A stretch of 64,000 nt of DNA from Montifringilla adamsi. Lineage: Eukaryota > Chordata > Aves > Passeriformes > Passeridae. Below, in pieces: positions 50,450 to 62,438 of the stretch. The position numbers and the translations under genes were made by a program. Position 1 is the first letter of the stretch. Each line of letters opens with the position of its first letter. The notes under the pieces were generated by a model, which saw only the letters and a list, made by a program, of their open reading frames with translations, ran no database searches and was not told where the DNA came from. The stretch is from positions 3,806,389 to 3,870,388 of the forward strand of contig JAGGNK010012114.1 of NCBI GenBank assembly GCA_017590115.1, in the 5' to 3' direction.

Positions 50450-53400
50450 GTGATGCCTCCTACAGTGACTGACCAGGACTGTCCCTCTGAGGTAAAGACC
50501 GGTGTGATACTTTTGAGATAGCAGAGATGGAGATGAACAATATGTGGCTAACAGCATCCAGACCAGTAACCTTAAATCACAGCCCCTGATGGAGACTACT
50601 GCCGTGTGATAACAAATGCCAAAACAAAGGTATACAGCACAATACAAAACATGTGAATTCAATACCTCCTGCTTTCTGGATGCTACTAAGAAAGGCTTCC
50701 CTCCTAGGATTCTTCCTTTTGAAAACATAAGCATCATAATGATCTTTACTTCCTACATTGCATATGAAATTTAACTTGGAAGCCATGAAATTTGACTAGG
50801 AGCACCAAACTGTTCCTTAGCAAGAAAGAAAAACTAACTAAACAAAAAAACCTCTAAAATCAAAAACATGTGTCATGGTATTAAATTCCAACAAATACAT
50901 CATTAACAAGAAGATAGGCTAGAATAAGATGCATGACAAGAACACTAGATAATTAAAATCAGTGTTGTATTGAACACTGGATATCCTTGCTGTATTTCAG
51001 AAATCCATTGAATAGTTTATTACACATTCTTAATAATACTGTTAATAACAGCACTGTGGAAGTTAAAGCTATAATTCTAAAATGTACACATGAAAGTAAA
51101 GAAAAAAATCAGAAAAAAAATCTTTCTTATAATTATTAAGTTTTTGAAGTATTTTTAATATTTTATTCTCATTGCAAAATTTCATTAAGTATTTCCTTTC
51201 CCACTCTTTATAGACATTGTGAAAACTTCAAAGAAATATGAAAGCTTCAATGGATATGAAATATAGCTGTGTTCTTTCAAACAGAGTTCTGAAACTAATT
51301 AAGCTGAAATACTGTAAAAGATGCTAAAATAGGAAAAAGCTGATGAACTTATAACTGCATTTCAGCTGGGTTTGCTGTGGGCGAATATTTTTTCCCACAT
51401 AGCAGCCACTGCTTGCAGGCATTTGGAAATTTGTTAAAATAATTGGAAGAATTAAGTAGGCCACTGTATGCGTTTGTGAAAGGCAGACACCAAGACAAGA
51501 AGCTCAGGTGTGTGTTGCTAAACCTCCCTGAAAGCAGCACTGCTTCATACACTGCTTTGCTTCTGGAGTCAGTTCAGGCACTGAAACCTTACACTTTGAT
51601 ACAAAAACAAATTTTAATTCTGCTTTACATTTCTTAAATAGGAGCATTTTAAATGCATCATTCTCTCTCTTTCCTGTATTTAGTAGTTCTAGATGATGAA
51701 AGTTCACTTTCCACTGCTTTACCACCTGTGGGGTAGTGTCAGCAATGACTGAAACAAGGAGAAAAAACATTTGTCTGAAACAGACATTAATGAAACAGCA
51801 GACAGTTCTTCACTGCACAGAGGTGAAAGCATGAATACCAGTTTTCCAGACTAAAACTGCCCTTTTTATGTGCAAATAATTAGGTGTACCAAAGTAAATG
51901 GGTTCTACATGCAGCTTTCTTTATGTACTGTTCAGTACTTCCCATGTGCAGTTCAAAAGTACAGTATGTAAGAAATCCCTCAAACCAGTTTTACACTTTA
52001 AATATTAAATCCAATTAAATGCAAATACAAGAAAGTAGAAGAAACCAGACAATGGAAGCTTGTTGGGTTTATGATTGCGACGTGCCACAAAATCCCACTC
52101 TGATCCGAACATTAGCATTGTTTTCACTTTTTTAAAAAAATGGTAATACTGAGTGATTTATTACTTACTTTTCAAGGAAGGTGGCTGGGGTCTATTTTCT
52201 CAATACTGTCTTGACACATTACTAAAAATTTATTTATTTTAAGAAGACTACATTATTCCACAGGAACAGATTTTTACTTGTAGATTATCTGCACTTTAAA
52301 TATCATCACTTCAAATTGTAAATAAAAAATAAAGAATGGCTGCATAGCTATCCAGGTATGTTTCAGTATTTTATCCAACTTCCAGACATTACAATGCTCA
52401 ATTGATCAAACATTTATTAATAGATGCTATAAACACATTATTTCTTTCTTGAACCGACTCAGAGACAACATGAAAATAGAATCTCTGATCTGAAAGTTTC
52501 AACCTTTTAAAAAGATGGAGTAAATCCTCATCTCAATTTTACCTCTTTTTATCCACCAGTCTCTTCATAAAAGAAAAGATTCTGTATTTTCCAGCAAATA
52601 GTTAATCCTTATGAGTAATCAAGTTATAGCTATGTCAACATTAAAAGAAACACTGCAAACAAGTATGCAGGTTGTCATCTTTCTGTCTGGCAACCATGGG
52701 AAAAAAACTCCTTTTGAACAAGAAAAGGCACTTAAATTTCAGTTAAAAAAGAGCTCCCTCCTTTTCAGATTACATGAAATCTAAGATTCTCACATGAAAC
52801 CTGAGAGAATAAAGGCAAATTGAAAAATTCACGTTAAAAACACCAAAGCTTGTTGCACTATAAGCACTTAACGCAAATACTGCATTGTCTCCCAAAATCA
52901 TGTCTTCTCACATTGAACTGTACAGTGCAAGCACTGAACAAATATCAAATTAGGGCAAAACATTCCAGGATTCTCAGACACAGTGTTTTTCAGAAATCTT
53001 TCAAACCCAAATGTAGCGAAAGGAAGTAAAAGACCAGTGGTGCAAATGTTACTTTAGTCCTCAATATCCAGTCACCTTTCATAGGGCTGGGGTTGTTTTA
53101 AAAAAAGTTCTTCAGTAATGCAATATTCCAGCAAATGTGGGGAAAAAAAAAAACACTTTTACTTTGTGAAAACATGTAGTACTTCAAGCTCAGCACAACG
53201 AAGTCATAAGAAAGACCAAGTCTGAGCATGAAGATCCTCCCTGCCTTCATTTTTAGGTTTTGCTTTATAATCATTCTTTAAGTTTATACAAAACAAGCTT
53301 TAATGCTTAGAGAAAAACTTGGCAACTGTAAGGAACCACTTATGTACTTGTTCCTCTTACCTTACAGCTCTTTCCCTACAGGCTGAGTTAATCAGAGCCA

Positions 53401-55094
53401 AGGCACTTCTAACACACACAATGGATACACTTGAGCTTAACAACAAAGGAAACTGACTGGTAGTGCATTCATAGTATCCTATGAACTACTAAGTTTATTA
53501 TCTTTAATAATGAATGGGGTTCTACAACTTGTCCTTGGTGCTTCCAGATTTGTCAACCACCACAGTAACACTAATAAGGTACCAGCTCATACTTTTTCTT
53601 TAAAACCACTAGTGATAATTCAAACAACTCCTGATTCACAGTCTAATTAAGAAGATAATGGAATATTAAAAGTTCTATTTAAAAAGTTTAACATTTTCAG
53701 TCTGATCTCTCATGTTACTTAACAGACTGCACTGCCAACCCTTATTACTGGCTCTTGCATACTTGTTTCTATAGGTTCCTTTCCTGGTGCAGAAGTAGCT
53801 GATTTTTTTTAGCCTCCTGAAGCCAGAAAATAAAAATAAACCAGAAGCTCAGTGGTAGGTCTGGTTCTGGTTTGGCATCTTTCAGTTTTCTTAAGAAGCA
53901 TGACTGAGTATTTTGCAGATGATTAAGACACACAGTAGGCAAATGATGCCCAGTATTTTAACGGGAGAAGCTTTGTAGGTCATCTGTTCAAAAAACTTGC
54001 TCCCTTTTGCTCTCCATTGCTTGTGTCTTTTTCCACTCTATCCACCACAGCTCTGGGACACTGCATGAGTACTCCAAGGTATCACTGGGTCAGTCAGCAC
54101 ATATTACAGACTTGTATAGACCCGTATGCTTTATGGAGTATCATACTAATGAGGAGTTTGCATCTGTAATGCCTTTATTATAGTAACAGAAATGAGCTTT
54201 TGCACTTACATATTTTCTTCATACCAAAAAATCTCCTGGTTTTGCTTGTTGCAGCAGGGGAATACAATCAGCCTCTTTGCAGTTTCATTAGTTTAAACGC
54301 AGAAGAAGAACTTATGTCTACTCAACTAATTACATTAACCCATTACTTAACGAAGTGATTTCTGTCAACTCCTTACAGAAAATCATGCAGAGAAAATCCT
54401 AAAATACAGAAGAGAATTCCCAGTGGTTTCCTCTACAATTAACTCAATGCAGAATTAGCAAAATTGATTACTTATCAAGTTATGGCTCACCTTGCTGCAC
54501 AAAGCCCAATTTCTACATTTTCAATTCAAATAATTAAGTATTTTCATTATTTCAGGTTTGTGTTGGAGAAATAAGCTGAAATGGCCAGATGATCAGGGTA
54601 AAATTTATGAAGCCAGAACAAGTAACAGAATCTCAGACAATGAAGTGTCATATTTTCTGAGCTAAAATTATTTTATCAAAATAACTCAATCTGACAGTCT
54701 AGACACTACTTTAGACACCATCACCTAAATGGAAAGTGATAAGCAGGTTAAAATAACAAACATAAATAAAGAAATAGCGGAAATTTGGGACAACAATTCA
54801 AAATTGCTTTCTGTAAGAGTCAGTTCTCCTATTTTGTGTTTGTCCTGCTTTGTCTGAAGGACAGAAACAATCAGAATTGTAGAGCTCTAATTTTCAAGTG
54901 CAAGGTTAATTCAGTGTGTTCTATCCCACAGCAGCATGTTCTGGAGTATTTTCAGGTAGTATTATGAAAGTAATCTGCATGCTACTGATTTAACTCTGAA
55001 AGCAGCTGGTGGGAGCTTCCATCAATATGTAAATTAAGTAGTAACACAAGTCTTCAGCCAATGAAAAGTTACAAGGACAAAGCACCAGAAACTA
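50450..55094. other. AT-rich non-coding stretch
   Basis: No gene or repeat family is recognised. The opposing frames at 51443-51637 (plus) and 51349-51770 (minus) overlap and are taken as chance. Confidence 0.5.
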
Positions 55095-55165
55095 CTCTCC
55101 TTACAGGAGAGCGAGACAAAAAAAAAAAAAAAAAAAAAAAAAAAACCCTCCCCTAAAAAAAGGGG

Positions 55166-55227
<62 letters not shown>

Positions 55228-55255
55228 GCCATTATATATGTATCCTCTCCTGTAA
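55095..55255. repeat. Interrupted poly(A) tract framed by inverted repeats
   Basis: A28 (55118-55145), then ccctcccct, A7, gggg, and A57 (55166-55222). The interruption is itself a hairpin (cccct and agggg flanking A). The whole tract is framed by ttacaggagag (55101-55111) and its exact reverse complement ctctcctgtaa (55245-55255). A further 7-bp hairpin (ctctcct, tac, aggagag) lies at 55095-55111. It could be a retroposon tail, slippage expansion, or a distorted assembly of a homopolymer. The gagcgagac preceding the tract recalls a SINE tail, but no SINE body is visible. Confidence 0.85.
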
Positions 55256-56768
55256 CAATCTATTCATCCTCAATGCAATATAAAAACACTAAACAAGAGC
55301 AGGCTATCTCCCAGCCCTCCCCAAGCACTGTCCACAATTTGTCACCCTGTAAGCCCATTGAAGTGGCAATTTTTCTTCTGCAAATGCATAATCACAATGA
55401 CTGCCCAATTTCCAATGACATCTGAACTCACAAGCAAAGTAAGTCCCCAGCAAGACACAACCTCAGCTAACACCACCACCACCATTAACTCTAGCCATTA
55501 ACTGTATGCCCACCTACAACAGAAAAAACACTTTTGAGACACATATATGTACTAACGATTTGCTATCACATACTGCGGAGATCAACTTTTATTCTAACTG
55601 ACTTGCAGGATTCTCCCAAGGCCACAAAAGTGTTTTAAACGGATACAGTGATCTGCAGACAGAACACTTTTTTACTGTCCACTCTTCACCTTCTCTTCTT
55701 GAACATTTTGTCTGATCTGCTGCTTCAAGGAAAAAAACCCTGAAGGCAGGCCAACACAAGCACTAAGTCTATTTCCCTTTTAACAAACATAACACCATGT
55801 GTCAAAACCACTATTACAGATGAATGGGGGGCCAATTTTTTGTTGCTGGAGAGGGTCAGGGAGAAAGAAGGAAATATGTATTCTTTCTTTTTTTAATTAC
55901 AGCTGTTGAAAACCAAAATACACATATGAAATCACAAACTCCATAACAACAAGTAAACAATTCATATTGCAAGCCATTTTGGTATCTGAAGAGGATTATC
56001 AGACTACTGTCGCTCTACCCTCAGAGCACCGCAGATGCAGGTTGGTCAGTTACTAAAGAACTTTTGATACAATCATGTTCTTTGCAAAAGAGCACACAGA
56101 TCATTTTAAGTGTCACAGTGGTTCAAATGTTGCCACTAGGGAAAGCAGAAACACTTAGCTCCATTTTGTTCCTTCAGTGTGGTTTTGCCGAAAGAAAAAA
56201 TTTAAATTTTATCTCTAATATAATATACTATGACAAGCATAGCTTAACCTTTTCTCACCATTTTCAATTCATGCTTCACTCATCTGAAAAAGCTCAATTT
56301 TCTTAACCTGGGTCTCTGCACTTTTTCTCCCCTTAGACCTATTTGGAGTTGTGAAGATGTCCATTTCCCATTTAAGCCTTTTATTTTATGGTACTGGTCT
56401 ATTTCTAAGACTTAAATGTTTCAGTCAACATGAGGTATTATGGTAGAAAATAATTGTTGTGTTCTGTTCCTCTGTGTTGCTTAATGAAGTAAAAAGGGAA
56501 GTTGTATAGCAGTTTGGCAGCCTTGCTGGCTGTGAAATGTCATTAAGTAGGAGATGGCAAGTTTTATCCACGCACCTCTGACTACTAAATTCACAAAACA
56601 AACAGAAGGTTTACCATGGGAGGTAGAGAGAAACCAGGCAATATCCTCAAGTTGCTCTTCCAGTCAAACAGCGCGTGGTTACTAAAATTGCTATGGGAAC
56701 ATGGGAGTTTATCAGAAACACAATTTCAGATGTAAAATGTTCCTTAACCTTTTGCATTACCACTACTA

Positions 56769-56769
<1 letters not shown>
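55256..56769. other. AT-rich spacer
   Basis: No gene or repeat family is recognised between the two long poly(A) tracts. The plus frame at 56064-56306 has no motif. Confidence 0.5.
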
Positions 56770-56811
<42 letters not shown>

Positions 56812-56872
56812 AAAAAAAACCACAACAACAACAAAAAAAAACCAACAAAAAAAGAAAAGAAAACAAAAACAA
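56770..56872. repeat. Poly(A) run A41 with A/C-rich tail
   Basis: A pure A41 run (56770-56810) is followed by caaaaaaaacc, (caa)n words and aaagaaaag, ending near 56872. It lies 48 bp before the solo LTR. The 144-codon plus frame (56675-57109) is a lysine/threonine artefact that reads through this tract into the LTR. Confidence 0.9.
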
Positions 56873-56920
56873 GGTGTAGAGTCTTACATTCATACACATG
56901 AAAAAACTAAAATATACGTC

Positions 56921-57343
56921 TGTGTGGCAGTCATATTTTCTGGAAAAATCCCTTTACCCAGGATTTCTCTCCTGGGAAGCGGAGAAGCCTCAGAGAAAAA
57001 GGAAAACATTATCTCATTTGCTTCATTTGCTTCTCCTGTGTACTGCTGCTTTGGAATGTGGTTGGAGATTGTTTATCCAACAGGTGACTGTTTCATTGGT
57101 TTCATATGAATTGTTTTGACTTAATGACCAATCAGGGTCAAACTGTGTTGAGGCTCTGGAAAGAGTCACGAGTTTTCATTAGTATCTTTTAGCCTTCTAT
57201 AGGTATCCTTTCTGTATTCTTTAGTATAGTTTAGTTTAGTAATTTTTAATATAATATAGATCATAAAATAATAAATTAGCCTTCTGAGAACATGGAGTCA
57301 GATTCATCATTCCTTCCTTCCTCTGGGAACCCCCGCAAGTACA
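56921..57343 (+). mobile_element. Solo LTR of a songbird-type endogenous retrovirus
   Basis: A 423-bp block runs from tgtgtggcag to aagtaca (TG...CA). I recognise the order of segments from a frequent passerine LTR: ccctttacccaggatttctc, agaagcctcagagaaaaagg, tggttggagattgttt, a CCAAT box in gaccaatcagg (57128-57132), gagtcacgagttttcatta, an AT-rich TATA-like region (57225-57262), the poly(A) signal aataaa (57270-57275), and the U5-like cttctgagaacatggagtcagattc. No gag, pol or env follows and no second LTR is present, so it is a solo LTR left by LTR-LTR recombination. Flanking bases (atacgtc on the left, gtaagtc on the right) are similar but not an exact target duplication. Its exact Repbase name is not assigned here. 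Confidence 0.85.
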
Positions 57344-59823
57344 GTAAGTCTGAAACAATGTAATGATAAAATCTTTTATGCAGCCTTAGTTGCCAAGCTG
57401 TAGTATTTTATTTAGGAAAGAAAGTGTCCATATGTGCCCTACAGTGATACACTTCACTTGATTTTAACACACTCTCTAATTGCTACTGAAAAAGAGGCCA
57501 CAGCAAAAAGATTAACAAGAGACAACTGTTTTCTTTTGAGTCAGCGCTGCATGCGATTATTCTGTTCACTGGACTGCTCCTATGATTTTGGACAGCAGTA
57601 ATATTATATTCAGGTATCCCCATAGTGCACAACAATTCTGTTCCAACTTCCATCCATGTTTTATGATTGATTGTCAAACTGTATTATTAAAAAAAAAAAA
57701 AATCTTTTAGGCAAAAATACCTGCTACACCAGAACTTATATTAGTGCCTGCCACATTATTCACAGTTCCACTAAATCAGAATGTCCTGTTTACAAATATT
57801 GAAATTTGGGAAACAAGGCTTATTCTTTCTAAATACCAATTTAAAAGTATCTTTCAGGACAAAGTCACACAGTATTCCTCAGCTATAAACAGCTATAAAA
57901 CCACCTCTGCAAACATATTTAGATTGTGTACCATGCTCATAGTAACTGTTGCACTGAGTTCTGTGATTCCTGCACAGAGGCTGAAATGCAGTCCAGAAAT
58001 GAATATAAATGTAAATTATTAAAGATTGATGTTGCAAATGCAGAAATCAGGTTACTTAGGTTATTTGGATTATAAAAATCTGGCCTCTCAAAATAGAAAT
58101 TAGGTATTCCAATCTAAATATAGAAGCAAGAAAGAAAAAGGTACTTGTTTTCCAAGCAGCATGTTTCTTTCCGCTTGCTGCCATTTACCCTATCGGGACT
58201 GTCCTTTAAAGTGACATGGGCAAACAGGAGAGGTCATTTGAAATTTTTATAACTTTTCCAAGGTCATGGGTATCATGGACATAATGTAATAAACTAGATC
58301 AGTTGGACTGATAAAGCATAAGGAATTAATTAATCCCTTCCTCATAAAAAAAAAAATTTAATCAAGAAAAAGTAAATAACATGCTTTTTACTTTCAACAA
58401 GCAAGCTATCCATCAAATTATGATGTCAAAAAATTACTAGAATAATACATAACATATCCTGGTTAGAGTGTCTGTAATAAATTATTCAAATAATAATGAA
58501 TATGTCTACAAGTCAAAGACCTGAAAGACAGGAGTATCAGGTTAAATCTAGTCTAAAAACTATGCCTAGTTTTCACTTTTGCCAGAAGTTACCACAACTC
58601 ACATGCCACAAGAAGCTGTAAAAAAGCTCTTGCTCTGAGGTAAGCATAAATGGCCACTGTAAATGCAAACCTCAGAGAAAGCAAGGCAATACACCCCAGA
58701 GATTTTAAGATTTCTTCAGATTATCCACTTCTATAAAACCTTGCTTACAACATATAGCCCCCATGAAACACAAATCTAAAGTTTCATTTACACGGTTTTA
58801 ACTGTGCCATAAACATCATGACTGTCAAAATCCACTCCTTTACGCCCCCACCATGTTGCTCTGCATGTCATATTTGCACTGCTGAAAGTAAAACACAGGA
58901 GTAAGCTGCAATAATACAGTCCAGACCTACAAAATGGTTACAGCACAAGATTAAAGACAATAAAAGCATGTGTGAATTTCTTATTTTAAGTGGCCATGCC
59001 TCAGACATACTCATTACTTCTGAGAATCTGACAGTGTAAGAATAGTTCAGAGTCCATCAACTGTTACAAAACACATAATAAATATAGTTGTTCCCTTCTA
59101 TTCACAAGAAGTAGAATTAAGACACCCTGCTTCCCAGGAGAAAGTGCTTGGGCTCTGTTCCTGAACTTACCACCAAAATGCAGCATGACCTTTTGCTAAT
59201 ATTTTACCTCTGTGCATTAGTCTGTTTCAGATTACAGAATTCAGGTTGGTTGTTCTGGTTTGGGATTTTTTTTTTTTTTTATTTTTAACCATTTACAAAT
59301 AGCAATAATATAGAAAACTTAACATTAGAATCTATGACTTTACACAAAAATACATTCTCAGAAAAAAGTGATTCCATTATTAATTCACAAGAGCATTAAG
59401 AGAGAAAAAAAAAAAAAACAACTCAACTCCACCTTCACTGCAAAGGTTATTTCGTATGATAAAGAAAGAAAGGATTAATTTTGCATTTCCAAAACTTTTG
59501 AAAAGTTTATATTTTAATCAATAAAATAAATCTATAAACAGTAACCAAAGAGATACAGGGCACATATTTCAGTATGTGATTTTTTTTTACTTAAAATAAA
59601 AAATAATTTTTATTAGGATAAATAAGTAAGGAAGGCAACAGCACTACTATTGCCACTATGTATTGTAACAAGCACAACATACCTTTACCACCAGTAAGCA
59701 TTGCATGTTAGGATGAGCACCTTCTACTGGCAGATTACTACAGTTAAAGAAAAAAAAAAACCAAGCAAAGTCCTGCATCCAAGCCCAGCCTAATCAATAC
59801 ATGTTATATAATAATCAATATTT
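57344..59823. other. AT-rich non-coding stretch with homopolymers
   Basis: No gene is recognised. Homopolymers: A14 at 57689-57702, T15 at 59266-59280, A14 at 59405-59418. A perfect 10-bp tandem duplication (cagctataaa, twice) lies at 57880-57899. Confidence 0.5.
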
Positions 59824-59862
59824 TTTATTTTATAATACACTTTCTAAAAACTTTTATTTATT
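59824..59862 (-). terminator. Candidate poly(A) signals, minus-strand transcript
   Basis: On the minus strand the sequence shows AATAAATAAA (59862 to 59853), and a further AATAAA (59829 to 59824) inside an A/T-rich tail. These lie about 500 bases downstream of the stop of the candidate terminal exon at 60366-60458. That distance suits a short 3' untranslated region. AATAAA is frequent by chance in DNA this AT-rich, so support comes mainly from its position. Confidence 0.35.
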
Positions 59863-60179
59863 AACTATAGCAATGTAACATTTTACTACCATCTTTCTGT
59901 TCCTTACACTTTCTGAAAACTAAATGTGAATTCAGTCCAACAACCGTACATTTGTTTTACAACTTGTACATTTTTTTTTACAAACACTAGGTTTAAAAAG
60001 TGATCCTACATACACCACCCATCATTGCCACAGAAATGCAGCCATGCATTCCCCAGCAAGCTGCCCAGCTTCTCTGCCCGCACTCACCACGCTCAAGCTG
60101 GTGGTGTTTTGCAGCATACTGAAAGAAGTGACATGTTTTGGCTGCACCTCTAAGGGAAACCCCATTAGCACACTCCTGA

Positions 60180-60420
60180 CACCTGAGCTGCTTGTGGAGG
60201 CACTGCGGACGCACAGGTGCTGTGCCAGGTGCCACAGGATGCTCTGGGACTGCGCATCCCACCGATGGCTTCAGCAACCAGACGTGTCTGCCGAGCAGCC
60301 CTGAGCTGGCAGCGCAGCACAGGCGCGTGCCCACCCCGTGGCACACGCCAGCTTGGGCACAGGTGTTAACTGGGCGCGCAGCTTGTCACACTGAAGTATG
60401 GTCGAGATGCAATTTTAGCA
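60180..60420. other. Small CpG-rich patch
   Basis: About 14-15 CpG occur in roughly 240 bases (for example ggcgcgtg, gggcgcgcag, tgcggacgc), in a window where CpG is otherwise very rare. Local G+C is far above the flanks. The patch may mark a small CpG island (promoter or intragenic) or a GC-rich 3' exon. Opposing frames of 86-117 codons (60044-60304 and 60192-60464 plus, 59993-60346 minus) occur because stops are scarce here. Confidence 0.7.
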
Positions 60421-60458
60421 GCCAGTGGATTAAAATAAGGAACGCTGCTGTTTGTTAC
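60366..60458 (-). CDS. Candidate terminal coding exon, unknown gene
   Basis: On the minus strand a strong acceptor, gcctctctttttcacag, is followed by 30 open codons and a TAA stop (60368-60366). The frame starts in phase 0 and includes SSVPYFNPLAAKIASRPYFS. After the stop comes about 500 bases of GC-rich and then AT-rich sequence leading to AATAAA signals, which is the layout of a last exon plus 3' UTR. A candidate upstream exon (62251-62438) ends in phase 0 and would join in frame. I do not recognise the protein end. The acceptor AG is followed by GT, so the same site could also be read as a donor, which weakens the case. It may equally be a non-coding RNA exon or chance. Confidence 0.3.
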   Translation of the reverse strand, partial: VTNSSVPYFNPLAAKIASRPYFSVTSCAPS

Positions 60459-61306
60459 CTGTGAAAAAGAGAGGCAAAGCTACGCAGAATCCAAAACTTC
60501 CACAGCATTTCCACAATTTTTCTAGAGAGCATTAGCATAGCATTAAAATTAGTATCTAAAGAAAGCAGCAGAGAGAATTCAAGGTGTAACAGTAAACAGA
60601 TTAGAACACTGATATGAGGAAATATGAAAGTACTGGACTAAAATCAATAACTGCCTTTAGCAGTAGTCTGAAGGAACACTTTCCAATTGTGGCAAAAATC
60701 TGCTATTTTTAAGTACAACAAAAATGGATCATGGCTGCAAGGAATTTACAAATGCTTATCTTATTTACACACAAAGTAACAAGTTAAAACAAATCTACCA
60801 CTAATTTCAGACCTTCCAAGAAAAATTAATCATATAAGTTACCAATTACAACAACGTATTTTCTCCACACAGAACACTGCAGAGTTTAGAAAGGAATATG
60901 CAGCAAAATTAAGGTCAACATTTAAAATGTTGAAGATTTTCCGGGATAAAAAATTAATTAATTTTAATATTTAACCTTCACGCCTCAGTCACTGTAAAAT
61001 GCAGAATCAGATTACAGACTCATAGAAGAAACAGAAAAAAAGTTTCTTTGAAATGCTACTCTGGTTATTGGTACTAAACAAACTTAAAGCCCTAGTATTA
61101 CACTAGTAAAAATAAACTAAGTCCATAATCATAAAGAATCACAAGAGATCAGAATCCAGGTCTGAAGCTGTTTGTTTTTAAACTACAAGCCATGCCCAGA
61201 GTAATTGCAACCATAAATATATACCCAAATGCTATTTTCACATAACATTAAATATGGGATACCACGGAATTTGCAGTCTAGGCACAGAACAAGTATTGCC
61301 TTTGGT

Positions 61307-61332
61307 CCTTTATCCTGTAAATAGGATAAAGG
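61307..61332. repeat. Perfect 10-bp inverted repeat
   Basis: cctttatcct (61307-61316) and aggataaagg (61323-61332) are exact reverse complements around a 6-base loop. An additional direct copy of ggataaa follows. It is a single-copy hairpin with no sign of a transposon or a conserved RNA. Confidence 0.75.
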
Positions 61333-61937
61333 ATAAATTTTACCTCACTTAGGTGCTCATTCTTGTCAAACTGCCCCTTATTGTGCATGTTTCACATAAC
61401 TACTACAAATGCCAGGCTACACTAACTATCATACCACTGTTTGAAATTGGTCCCAAGTCTGCCAGGTTATGAGCTACTTGTTATTCTCCATTATCTAATA
61501 GAGACTGAGTGATTTTTAATGAGAATAAATTTAATGGAAGAACTCATCTGCAACGCTATAGGTTGTTGTTTTTCTGGGGTTTTTTTTTTTTTTTACATCT
61601 CCCATTAAGCAGCATTTCTAATGAAAATTCAGTTGGACACCTTAACAAGAAATTCAAAATGGAAAATGTGACCAACTGACCAGTACAACATGGTTTTTAG
61701 AAAGAGTCAAAACAAATTAGGCACCTTCCACAAATGTTCATCTTTGGAACCCACACACTCTATCTCACTATTCTTGTTGAAGCAAAACAGAGCAAATAAA
61801 ATACAAAATTAGCATTAATCTATTCAACCTCTTTTCCAGGGTTCTTTAGAAGATCCTATTTACATTTTAAGATCCAATTTACATTTTCATAAGTGAAATC
61901 TCTGCATAACTGAAGAAAAATTTACCTTGAAAACAGG

Positions 61938-62003
61938 CCTCAGGAAGCCATCTGGACCAACCATCCCCAGATTCCCTGCTCAAAGCAGGGATACCTCTGC
62001 AAG
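61938..62003 (-). mobile_element. Probable old CR1 remnant
   Basis: ggcctcaggaagccatctggaccaacc, then ccctgctcaaagcagggataccctctg-type sequence, matches the CR1 3' region in reverse (the catctggtccaacc and ctgctcaaagcaggg phrases). Only about 65 bp are left and the terminal octamer is missing, so it is assigned with moderate doubt. Confidence 0.45.
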
Positions 62004-62107
62004 TCCAAGTATTTTGCTTTACAGCGAATTTTCAACATATACCCCACAAATGTCTACTTCTCACATCTTAGTTGAGGACAGCACTTTCACAGTGTGAAAA
62101 TTTCAAA

Positions 62108-62131
62108 TTTCAAACTTTTCAAAGTTTGAAA
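62108..62131. repeat. Near-perfect 24-bp palindrome
   Basis: tttcaaacttt (62108-62118) and aaagtttgaaa (62121-62131) are exact reverse complements separated by two bases. It is AT-rich and could extrude as a cruciform. No protein-binding motif is evident. Confidence 0.75.
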
Positions 62132-62250
62132 CCATTTCTTCCAAACCATATTTAGCCATTGCCAGTGATGTTCTCAGTTTTTTTCCCCTCCTCAAAAATG
62201 TTACTTAAAATACTATAGGAATACATTGAAATTCTTTTGATAATAATCAC

Positions 62251-62438
62251 CATAATCGTAGACAAGAATCTCTTCATTTCAGTTGCAGTTGCCCTGATCA
62301 CTGCAACCCTTTTTTGGCTTTTCTTGGGCACTTCTATAATTTCTTTTTCGTTTTTTTTTTTATCACTGGATATATTATGAGCAATATCCTTCTCATCCAT
62401 TATTTCTTTAGCTCCCTTAGATACACACCGATTATTAG
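62251..62438 (-). CDS. Candidate internal exon, lysine-rich, unknown gene
   Basis: On the minus strand a good acceptor, taccctttgtttttgcag, precedes 188 open bases ending ATG before GTGATT (weak donor). It starts in phase 1 and ends in phase 0. The product is polar and lysine-rich, with a KKK run inside MDEKDIAHNISSDKKKNEKE and later VPKKSQKRVAVIRATATEMK, like a disordered or nuclear basic segment. Part of the lysine content comes from an A11 run (62351-62361 on the plus strand reads as T). The next candidate downstream (60366-60458) begins in phase 0, so the two would join in frame. No family is recognised and the donor is the weakest point. Confidence 0.22.

Larger units (their letters stand above)
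60459..62250. other. AT-rich stretch with hairpins
   Basis: No gene is recognised apart from the flanking candidate exons. A T15 run lies at 61580-61594. A 19-bp near-perfect tandem duplication (agatcctatttacatttta) occurs at 61851-61888. Two inverted repeats and a CR1-like remnant are listed separately. Confidence 0.5.

Noticed and set aside
55108..55222. gagcgagac followed by poly(A), similar to a mammalian Alu/SINE tail
   Set aside because: No SINE body or A/B boxes precede it. The repeat content of the window is avian, not primate.
56675..57109. 144-codon plus frame with a long lysine run
   Set aside because: It is a read-through of the A41 run into the solo LTR.
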